From: Candidatus Woesearchaeota archaeon
GTDB lineage: Archaea; Nanobdellota; Nanobdellia; Woesearchaeales; UBA12501
Reading direction: 5' to 3'
DNA: 11,029 bases
NCBI GenBank assembly: GCA_026394915.1
Contig: JAPLZS010000063.1
Coordinates: 1-11,029 of the forward strand
Below are positions 4,530-11,029 of this stretch, one piece after another. The position numbers and the translations under genes are program-made. The notes below the pieces were generated by a model. It made no database searches. It saw only the letters and a program-made list of their open reading frames with translations, and had not been told where the DNA came from. Positions within the stretch are counted from its first letter, which is position 1. Each line of letters begins with the position of its first letter.

Positions 4530-7500
4530 TTGAACATAACAAACAACACAATAATAAATGCAGGCGTAATTTCTAAAGGGGGTCCTGAAGATGCTTTCAG
4601 GATAGGAGATACAACATATTCATACAATGATACTGAATTTGATACGTCAATTATGTTGCCAGGAGATATCAGCTATATTCTCACAATATCATCAAACGAT
4701 TTCAATGTAAGCAAAATAGTCACAGGAAAAAACAATTTTACACTATGCCTTTTAGACTTGAATGGGTTTAATGGACTAAATTTTGTTTATATATACATAG
4801 AGCAACCGATGCATGGGGCAGCGACTTCCTGCCAGGAAATAGCTGATTCTTTAGACAGCGCATTATATCTGAATGTCACTGATTATCTGGGCAGCAATGG
4901 AGAAGCATCAGACTATTCTGTCAATGATTCAGTTGAAGGACTTTCCATAATAAATGGAGCAGACCCTGCATATCTAAGATATGATGGAGGAATACAAGGA
5001 TATTTTCCTTTAGATATCAACACAGGAAACAACTGGGCAAACATATCAGGCAACACAATAGAGATAACAGACAGAAGGAATAATCTTTATTCAATGAACG
5101 TGACTGCTGATGAAACTTTGGCGTATGATTCTGACATCTGGCTGAACAGCTTCTACAGCTCTGGAGTGAACTATTCAAACAATGTCTATTTCTGCGCAAA
5201 TGAAGAAGGCAATTTCTATAGGGAGAATGTAGCTCCAGCAGCAGGCGACTGCGGGCAGAACAACATAACCTATCCTGCAAATGGAACTGTGCTCCATAAA
5301 GAGATAAACACAACAAGTAACATATCATGGATCCAGCAGAGCTCGCAGAACAGCCTGAATTATTCTATCTATCTTGTGAACTCGTCAGGGAGATTCTACG
5401 TGAACAGGACATCTTCACTGAGCACAATAATCAAATTCGCGTATAGAAAAGCAGATAATTACACGCTGCAGGTAGCTCCTTTTGACGGAAGATACAACGG
5501 AACAGACAGGAACATCAGCATAGATATAGAAGGCACTGGCACCAATGCTCCAACACTGACTTCTGTCCTGCTCAATGCAACATCAGCAAGCAATACAACA
5601 GATGACAACCTTACTGCAAATCCCATGGGGGTTAATGATATTGACGGCGACAATGTGGAAGTAAATTACAATTGGTACAGGGACGGAGTCTCTGAAACTG
5701 CGCTGAACATGCCATTCACCATGCCTGACAGCCTGGATATGACCTATGATTTCTCCGGCAATGGCAATGATGGGACTGTCTACAACGCTGTTTTCAACGC
5801 AGCAGGAGGATATGATGGGTTTGGAGCTTATGAGTTTGATGGCATTGACAGTTATATTGCCACAGATGATATAGATGTTGAGTATATAACAATCACTGCA
5901 TGGGTGAAAGCAGAAGATGGAACACCGGGTTATATAGTCAATAAGAATTATGATGGAGGTTATGTCCCTTATTCCTTGAGTGTCGGGGGGGACGAAGAAA
6001 CTGATGGCATGGCTTTTTATGGCGATGATGGATGGAAATCCAGCGGAATCAACACAGATATACGCGGCGATGGGAAATGGCATTTTATAGCCGGTGTTTT
6101 TGATGGCGGAACTTTAAGCTATTATGTTGATGGGGTGCTTGATTCAAGCAGCGAACCAGGTTCAGGCTTGCCGGCAAATGATGAAGATGTTAATATCGGG
6201 GCTTACCTTGATGACGACGCGTATTTCAACGGAACAATAGATGAAGTGAGGATATACGACAGAAGCCTTTCAGAAAATGAGATTGCTTTAATTTATAACA
6301 ACAGGACAAACACAACCCATCCAGATGCAATAGGTTCAGGCGAGAACTGGACAGTAAAAGCAACTCCGATTGATTCTTTTGGATTGAATGGCTCTGGATA
6401 TTTCTCAAACGGCTTGATTGTAACTTATATGGAGATGTATTTAGTCAACCAGACAAATCCGTCAGGAGAGATAATAGATGAGACAAACCCGATCCGCTCA
6501 GACCAGAACCTTACAATAAGATTTGATGTCACAAACATCGGCGGATCAATAAGCTCTGTGTGGATAATCATCTGGCAGACTGTGGCTTCTGCAGGCAACA
6601 TACTCTGGCAGGGAGTGATGAGCCTGATCGGAGGATTGTGGCAGGTTCAGGTTCCTGTGAATGCAAGCTATCCGACTTATGTCAACTACACTGTGTTCGC
6701 CAATGACACTGCAAACAGGACAACGCAGACTGAGGGGAACTTCATAACCTTCGGAAAGAACATAAGCGCATGCGGAATCCTGAACTCAGCAAACACAACA
6801 TATTATCTTACAAACAACATCACATCAGTATTGACATGCCTGAATGTCACTGCGAACAATGTGACCATAGACGGAAACGGCTACTGGATAACATACGGCA
6901 CAGCAGGAACCGCAAACACATATGGCATTGTAGTTGACAACTTCAACTTCACTGTCATCAAGAATGCAAGGATCACAGAAGGCAAATCAACAGGCTCATA
7001 CAAATCTGGGATATATTTCAACAAGTCAAGCAATGGATCCATATCCAACAGCCTGATAATCGCATCAACATCATACAGCTATGGGATCTATTTGTTCACA
7101 AGGTCCAATTTCAACACCATATTCAACAACACCATAAACTCATCAGGAAACTATGGTCATAATATCTATATATATTCTAATTCGAACAGTAATAATATAG
7201 AAAAAAACACAATGTATGGAAAGAATAATCAGATCTATACTATTTATATGTTAAGCTCAACATTGAATACAGTATATAATAACACAGTAATTTTCACTTC
7301 CTCCCTTCAGTTAGGTTATGGGATAGGTTCTGATGCAAACTCAAATGTGATAAAGAACAACACGATAAATGCTTCGGGAAACTTAGGAATTTACATACAC
7401 GGAAATACAAACAATGCAACAGGAAACATAGTTACTACAACAACAGCTTATGGAATTGAAATATACCAAGGCACATTGAACAATATCTCAAACAACCAGG

Positions 7501-8225
7501 TAAACTCATCGCAGTCAAGCAGCTATGCAATTTATGGGACAACATTAGCCAATCATAACAACACAATAGGTCCTGACAACCTTGCAGAAGGAAAGCCTGT
7601 TAACTATACTTTCAATGCATCAAATCTTGTGATCAATAATACTGATTACACGAATTATGGAGAGGTGATGTTCGGCTATTCAAGGAACATCACAATAATG
7701 AACTCCAACTTCAGCGATGACAGCCTCAACCTGTTCAACACAAGCATATCAAACATAAGCAACAATATGATCAATACATCAAACGGATATGGAATACATC
7801 TATTTTCATCATCCAACTACAACAACATAACCAATAATGTGATAAACACATCAGGGTCAGGTGGATATGCAATCTATCTGTCGACAAATCCAAAGGGGAA
7901 CATCATAGATGGCAATAAGATCAAGACTTCAGGTGGCAGTGCTCATTGCGTTTTTTTAACTTCAACTACAACAGATAGCATTGTAGAAAGAAACCAACTG
8001 ATATCAGCAAGCAGCGGTTATGGAATGTCTATATCTGGAAGTTCAGTTAGAAATTTGATAACAAACAATTCAATTACAGGCACAACAGGCGTTGGAATCT
8101 ATCTATCTTCATCGCATAATGCATTTGTAGATAATGACATCACAACGACGACTGCTTTTGGATTGGATCTAGAGAATGCCATGGTCAACATCACAATGGA
8201 TAAATTGAGGGTAACAACAACATGA
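4530..8225 (+). CDS. Middle part of surface protein: beta-helix, FN3-like, LamG, Ig-like, beta-helix
   Basis: The frame can be read from the duplication at 4449-4476; the first possible start is TTG 4530, with no ribosome site, so this is best seen as the continuation of the 750-residue frame rather than an independent gene. Order: end of the first beta-helix; a Cys-pair unit (FCANEEGNFY ... GDCGQ) joined to an FN3-like unit with SNISWIQQSSQNS (about 5139-5545); a PKD/FN3-like start (NYNWYRDG); a LamG/concanavalin-fold domain at about 5736-6300 (FSGNGNDGTV, YEFDG, ITAWVKAEDG, GKWHFIAGVFDGG, IDEVRIYDRSLSENE); an Ig-like unit at 6430-6760 with SISSVWIIIWQ and WQVQVPVN; then a long NosD-type beta-helix from about 6770 to the end (NVTIDGNG, many NNTI/SNNTI turns). 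LamG domains commonly bind glycans. The product has no signal peptide or membrane helix. It ends at in-frame TGA 8223-8225. Confidence 0.75.
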   Translation: MNITNNTIINAGVISKGGPEDAFRIGDTTYSYNDTEFDTSIMLPGDISYILTISSNDFNVSKIVTGKNNFTLCLLDLNGFNGLNFVYIYIEQPMHGAATSCQEIADSLDSALYLNVTDYLGSNGEASDYSVNDSVEGLSIINGADPAYLRYDGGIQGYFPLDINTGNNWANISGNTIEITDRRNNLYSMNVTADETLAYDSDIWLNSFYSSGVNYSNNVYFCANEEGNFYRENVAPAAGDCGQNNITYPANGTVLHKEINTTSNISWIQQSSQNSLNYSIYLVNSSGRFYVNRTSSLSTIIKFAYRKADNYTLQVAPFDGRYNGTDRNISIDIEGTGTNAPTLTSVLLNATSASNTTDDNLTANPMGVNDIDGDNVEVNYNWYRDGVSETALNMPFTMPDSLDMTYDFSGNGNDGTVYNAVFNAAGGYDGFGAYEFDGIDSYIATDDIDVEYITITAWVKAEDGTPGYIVNKNYDGGYVPYSLSVGGDEETDGMAFYGDDGWKSSGINTDIRGDGKWHFIAGVFDGGTLSYYVDGVLDSSSEPGSGLPANDEDVNIGAYLDDDAYFNGTIDEVRIYDRSLSENEIALIYNNRTNTTHPDAIGSGENWTVKATPIDSFGLNGSGYFSNGLIVTYMEMYLVNQTNPSGEIIDETNPIRSDQNLTIRFDVTNIGGSISSVWIIIWQTVASAGNILWQGVMSLIGGLWQVQVPVNASYPTYVNYTVFANDTANRTTQTEGNFITFGKNISACGILNSANTTYYLTNNITSVLTCLNVTANNVTIDGNGYWITYGTAGTANTYGIVVDNFNFTVIKNARITEGKSTGSYKSGIYFNKSSNGSISNSLIIASTSYSYGIYLFTRSNFNTIFNNTINSSGNYGHNIYIYSNSNSNNIEKNTMYGKNNQIYTIYMLSSTLNTVYNNTVIFTSSLQLGYGIGSDANSNVIKNNTINASGNLGIYIHGNTNNATGNIVTTTTAYGIEIYQGTLNNISNNQVNSSQSSSYAIYGTTLANHNNTIGPDNLAEGKPVNYTFNASNLVINNTDYTNYGEVMFGYSRNITIMNSNFSDDSLNLFNTSISNISNNMINTSNGYGIHLFSSSNYNNITNNVINTSGSGGYAIYLSTNPKGNIIDGNKIKTSGGSAHCVFLTSTTTDSIVERNQLISASSGYGMSISGSSVRNLITNNSITGTTGVGIYLSSSHNAFVDNDITTTTAFGLDLENAMVNITMDKLRVTTT
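5139..5523 (+). repeat. Long direct repeat, copy 1 (Cys-pair plus FN3-like unit)
   Basis: This stretch is closely matched at 10617-11004, about 5.48 kb away in the same frame, with only small indels. The match is strongest around ISWIQQSSQNS and in the last 60 bases (QVAPFDGRYNGTDRNIS), where it is near-identical at DNA level. It encodes a repeated extracellular module with two conserved cysteines. Confidence 0.8.
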
Positions 8226-8240
8226 GGTGCTGCTTTGATG
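8224..8240 (+). promoter_or_regulatory. Possible re-initiation site after the internal stop
   Basis: GAGGTG (8224-8229), a match to the core complement of archaeal 16S rRNA, overlaps the TGA at 8223-8225 and stands eight bases before ATG 8238, which is in the downstream frame. Ribosomes ending at the TGA could restart here. The resulting protein would lack any export signal, which argues against a selected function. A six-base match can occur by chance. Confidence 0.35.
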
Positions 8241-11029
8241 TTGGTTGACAGCTTGACTAATCTCACAGTCAACAACAGTGTATTGAATAGTTCTACAGGG
8301 TTTAGCTTTAGGTTAAATGCAGGCACAGGATGGGGAATATGGAATTTTACAAATGTGACATTCAACAGGACTACATGGCCAGCAGGAGCGACCGGAACAC
8401 TGAATGTCAAATGGTATCTTGATGCATATGCAAACTATTCAAACAGCTCTCCAGCAGTGGGCGTGCATATATCTGCATGGGATAACGTGACTCCGACAAC
8501 CCCGATATTTGATGCTGTCACAGATGGAAGTGGGGTCATCCCCCAGCAGGTGATTATGGGATACAAGCAGAATGGCTCAACTGCAATAAGCAATATAACT
8601 TATTATTCAAATTACACATTCAATGCCTCTGTCAATCTTTACACAAACCTCAGCCAGACACAAAACATGAGCACAAACAGGTTCCTGTATTTCTTCTTCA
8701 ACAATACCCCACCTACCAATGTCTCGCTTGTAAATCCGTCGAACGGGAATGCGACCCTATCCAACAGGACTCCGTTCTTCAACTGGACAGCTGCAACAGA
8801 TTTTGATGGAGACAACATAACATACACAATAAACATAACGCAGCAGACATGCCCTGATGTGCTTGCGGCAGGATTGACAGGAACAAATTATACGCCGGCA
8901 TCTGATCTCTGCATTGACAGCCTGTTCAACTGGACAGTGACTGCCTATGATGGCAAGGAAAACAGCGCCCCCTCTGCGAAGTGGAACTTCACAATAGCAT
9001 CAACTATCTCCCTTCTGTTCATAAACCAGACAACCCCGTCAGGAGAGATGATCAATGAGACAAATCCGATATTCGCAAACAAGAACCTCACAATAAGGGT
9101 GAATGTGACTAATGTCGGAGCTTCAATCAGCTCAGTGTGGATAATAATCTGGCAGATTGTGGCTTCTGCATTAAACAACAACTACGACCAGAACACGCTC
9201 TCAGGACAATCTGAAGGCAGCCTGGATGAATGGAGAATGCAGGGAAGATGGCTGAATCATACAGCGTGGGATGGGGTCAGTTTTCCATTAATAGCAGGGC
9301 TGGATAATTCATATTTCACAACTGGATCTGGTGATTTTCCTGCTTCTCCTGCTGTCGCAAACGGATATGTATATATAGGAAGCGGTGATAATCAGGTTTA
9401 CCAGCTCAATGCTTCAAACATCTCACAGCAAATAGCCAATTGCACAGTCAATTTAACATATTCAAATCATGATCTTGCTGTCGCAAACGGATATGTGTAT
9501 ATAGGAAGCTATAATGGTTCGGTTTACCAGCTCAATGCCTCAAACATCTCAAAGCCGAAAATAGCCAGTTTCAAAACGGCTTATAATAGTAGTTCTGAAG
9601 GGATTGCTGTCGCAAACGGATATGCATATATAATAAGTAGTAATTATCTTTACCAGCGCAATGCTTCAAACATCTCAAAGCAGATATACACTTTCGCAAA
9701 TCCAGAAGGCGATCTTGAAGCTTCTCCTGCTGTCGCAAACGGATATGTGTATGCAGTAAGCGTTGGTGGTAGTTTTTACCAGCTCAATGCTTCAAACATC
9801 TCAAAGCAAATAGCCAATTTCACAGTTGTTGATGGTACAGATTCTGCTGTCGCAAACGGATATGTGTATGTAGGAAGCAGTGATAATCATGTTTACAAGC
9901 TCAATGCTTATAATATCTCACAGCAAATAGCCAATTTCACAATAGGAAGTTCGGCGAGTTCTTCTCCTGCTGTCGCAAACGGATATATATACATAGGAGG
10001 CTTTGATGGTAAGGTTTACCAGTTCAACGCTTCTAGTAACGCCGATACTATATTCTGGCAGGGGCTGCTGAGCCTGATAGGAGGGTTGTGGCAGGTTCAG
10101 GTTCCTGTCAATGTCAGCTATCCGACTTATGTCAACTATACTGTGTTTGCAAACAACAGCGTGAACAGGATAATGCAGATGCAGGGCAATTTCACAACAA
10201 CGTTCTGCAAGGAATGCTTTATCAATTCCTCTGGCGGCGATTTCACAAAACTTGCTGATTGCATGGGCTATATCAACAACACCAATTATTCCTGCGTCCT
10301 GAATGAGGCAGACAAGGCTTATGACATGCTGAACAATGTGTCATACAATATCATAAGAGAAGGACTTTTCTCTGTTATAAACATAACAAACACCAACATA
10401 ACATTGGACTGCAACAATTCCATCATACAGGGGATGAATGCAGGAGTCGGCGTGTCTGTTGAAGCGGAAAATTCAACTGTCAGGAACTGCAGTTTTAGGA
10501 ACTTCAATTATGGGATTGCTGTCTCAGGCAATTTCAGCAACATAACAGGAAACAGCATCTGGTACTCTGCAATATATGACCTGAACCTGACAGGCAGATC
10601 TTCATCGACACACATATGGCTGAACAGCTTTTACAGCAAAGGAGTTGATGACAAAGGCAGCAATAATGCATTCTGCGCAGCAGATAAAGGAAACTTCTAT
10701 GAAGAGAGCCTGACTCCTGCTTTAGGCGACTGCGGGCAGGACAACATAACATATCCTGCGAACGGAACTGTATTCTCGAAAGAGGTGAACACAACAACAA
10801 ACATATCATGGATCCAGCAGAGCTCGCAGAACAGCCTAAGTTATTCTGTATACCTTGTCAACTCATCCGGAAGATTCTATGTGAACAGCACATCTTCACT
10901 GAGCACGATAATCAATTTCTCGCAGACAATGAGCGGAAGTTATACGCTGCAGGTCGCTCCTTTTGACGGAAGATACAATGGAACAGACAGGAACATCAGC
11001 ATAAACATAAGCCAGATACTGCTTGCCTT
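8238..11029 (+). CDS. Distal part of surface protein: FN3-like, Ig-like with inserted propeller, third beta-helix (open at window end)
   Basis: The frame continues without a stop from just after TGA 8223-8225 to base 11029; ATG 8238 is the first start. Order: the end of the second beta-helix (LTVNNSVLNSS); a beta-sandwich-like region with PIFDAVTDGSG (to about 8700); an FN3-like unit (NVSLVNPSNG, FFNWTAATDFDGDN) to about 9000; an Ig-like unit homologous to 6430-6760 but split by a six-blade PQQ-like propeller at about 9171-10043; a third beta-helix opening with SSGGDFTKLADC and NITLDCNNSIIQG (10215-10600); then a second Cys-pair/FN3-like unit (to 11010). N-x-S/T sequons are dense. There is no signal peptide or membrane helix in this part, so it makes sense only as the distal end of the protein anchored at 2221. 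The carboxyl end lies outside the window. Confidence 0.7.
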   Translation, partial: MLVDSLTNLTVNNSVLNSSTGFSFRLNAGTGWGIWNFTNVTFNRTTWPAGATGTLNVKWYLDAYANYSNSSPAVGVHISAWDNVTPTTPIFDAVTDGSGVIPQQVIMGYKQNGSTAISNITYYSNYTFNASVNLYTNLSQTQNMSTNRFLYFFFNNTPPTNVSLVNPSNGNATLSNRTPFFNWTAATDFDGDNITYTINITQQTCPDVLAAGLTGTNYTPASDLCIDSLFNWTVTAYDGKENSAPSAKWNFTIASTISLLFINQTTPSGEMINETNPIFANKNLTIRVNVTNVGASISSVWIIIWQIVASALNNNYDQNTLSGQSEGSLDEWRMQGRWLNHTAWDGVSFPLIAGLDNSYFTTGSGDFPASPAVANGYVYIGSGDNQVYQLNASNISQQIANCTVNLTYSNHDLAVANGYVYIGSYNGSVYQLNASNISKPKIASFKTAYNSSSEGIAVANGYAYIISSNYLYQRNASNISKQIYTFANPEGDLEASPAVANGYVYAVSVGGSFYQLNASNISKQIANFTVVDGTDSAVANGYVYVGSSDNHVYKLNAYNISQQIANFTIGSSASSSPAVANGYIYIGGFDGKVYQFNASSNADTIFWQGLLSLIGGLWQVQVPVNVSYPTYVNYTVFANNSVNRIMQMQGNFTTTFCKECFINSSGGDFTKLADCMGYINNTNYSCVLNEADKAYDMLNNVSYNIIREGLFSVINITNTNITLDCNNSIIQGMNAGVGVSVEAENSTVRNCSFRNFNYGIAVSGNFSNITGNSIWYSAIYDLNLTGRSSSTHIWLNSFYSKGVDDKGSNNAFCAADKGNFYEESLTPALGDCGQDNITYPANGTVFSKEVNTTTNISWIQQSSQNSLSYSVYLVNSSGRFYVNSTSSLSTIINFSQTMSGSYTLQVAPFDGRYNGTDRNISINISQILLA
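9171..10043 (+). other. PQQ-like beta-propeller cassette inserted in an Ig-like domain
   Basis: The left half of the host domain (SISSVWIIIWQIVASA) ends at 9170 and the right half (FWQGLLSLIGGLWQVQVPVN) resumes at about 10044; in the uninterrupted paralogue at 6430-6760 the two halves are contiguous. The insert of about 291 codons begins with a W-x-M-x-G-x-x-L-x-H-T motif (DEWRMQGRWLNHT), a common lead-in to PQQ-like propellers, and then carries six blades. Confidence 0.75.
9351..10029 (+). repeat. Six tandem propeller-blade repeats
   Basis: The core AVANGYVYIGS ... VYQLNASNIS recurs with GCTGTCGCAAACGG beginning at 9351, 9477, 9606, 9729, 9846 and 9969, i.e. every 117-129 bases (about 41 residues). 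The conserved strands are nearly identical at DNA level while the turns between them differ, suggesting recent amplification or homogenisation. Third blade is the most diverged (YAYIISSNYLYQRN). Confidence 0.85.
10617..11004 (+). repeat. Long direct repeat, copy 2 (Cys-pair plus FN3-like unit)
   Basis: This is the counterpart of 5139-5523. It encodes HIWLNSFYSKGV, then FCAADKGNFY ... GDCGQ and ISWIQQSSQNS, ending in the shared DGRYNGTDRNIS. It is a possible substrate for recombination that would remove about 5.5 kb in frame. Confidence 0.8.

Larger units (their letters stand above)
2221..11029 (+). pseudogene. Apparent single giant surface-protein gene, split by a frameshift and a stop
   Basis: Three frames on the plus strand (2221-4473, 4530-8225 and 8226 to the window end) form one modular extracellular protein. 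Deleting one unit of the 14-base duplication at 4449-4476 places the first two in the same frame with no other stop. The second and third are already in the same frame, divided only by TGA 8223-8225. The joined reading would be at least 2,931 codons and still open at 11029. Only the first piece has a membrane anchor and no piece has another export signal, so the second and third would not reach the surface on their own. The gene may be decaying, phase-variable, or mis-assembled; the sequence alone cannot decide. The three pieces are described separately. Confidence 0.6.

Noticed and set aside
4530..4532. TTG 4530 as a genuine independent start of the 1231-residue frame
   Set aside because: It has no ribosome site or TATA box and falls in the middle of a beta-helix; the frame joins the upstream one exactly when one 14-base unit is removed.
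8223..8225. TGA as selenocysteine or as a reassigned sense codon
   Set aside because: The HTH gene ends at a normal TGA (2222-2224), where read-through would soon meet another stop, and I see no selenoprotein family or cysteine-equivalent position here. A nonsense mutation is simpler.
9351..10029. Regular repeats at 9351-10029 as a CRISPR array or non-coding satellite
   Set aside because: The units are translated in one open frame as propeller blades, with conservation following strand and turn positions and unit lengths in multiples of three.

Overview
The window looks like an AT-rich archaeal chromosome segment, most likely from a DPANN-type lineage such as Woesearchaeota or Pacearchaeota. 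The placement is inference. It rests on an archaeal replication factor C large subunit gene, TATA boxes 22-35 bases upstream of starts (leaderless pattern), arginine codons that are almost all AGA/AGG, heavy use of ATA for isoleucine, and a giant Asn/Thr/Ser-rich surface protein built from NosD-type beta-helix, LamG and PQQ-like modules behind a single membrane anchor.

Layout. Positions 1-927 (minus) hold the N-terminal 309 codons of rfcL. Divergent from it, 1093-1272 (plus) encodes a 59-residue AbrB/SpoVT-like protein. The stretch 1273-1642 has no convincing gene. It contains a doubtful 42-codon ORF, copy 1 of a palindromic element (1363-1429), and a control region with three related direct repeats, a 15-base palindrome and two TATA boxes. 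At 1643-2224 lies a 193-residue protein with two tandem helix-turn-helix repeats, probably started at a leaderless TTG. It overlaps by ATGA with the surface-protein gene, which starts at 2221 and runs on the plus strand to the window end.

The surface-protein gene is interrupted twice. A perfect 14-base tandem duplication (4449-4476) shifts the frame, and removing one unit joins the 750-residue frame exactly to the next 1231-residue frame. A single in-frame TGA (8223-8225) then separates that frame from one that stays open to base 11029. Without these two lesions it would be one protein of more than 2,900 residues. Its order would be: charged cytoplasmic segment, membrane helix, Ig-like region, beta-helix, Cys-pair/FN3-like unit, LamG, Ig-like unit, second beta-helix, FN3-like unit, Ig-like unit carrying an inserted six-blade propeller, third beta-helix, second Cys-pair/FN3-like unit.

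The most unusual signal is a 67-base element present twice, 1,499 bases apart: once between genes (1363-1429) and once in frame inside the surface-protein gene (2862-2928). Both copies fold on paper into the same three-way junction, an outer 14-bp stem with two inner hairpins. Every difference between the copies in the paired part keeps the pairing, through one A-U/G-C covariation and three G-U wobbles. The wobbles are compatible only with plus-strand RNA. It resembles in concept the palindromic elements found inside genes of Rickettsia, but I recognise no named family.

How the parts may work together (inference): the HTH protein and the surface protein are translationally coupled, and the tandem sites upstream of the HTH gene are candidates for its autoregulation. 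The 14-base duplication could act as an on/off switch for full-length surface protein, or be decay or an assembly error.
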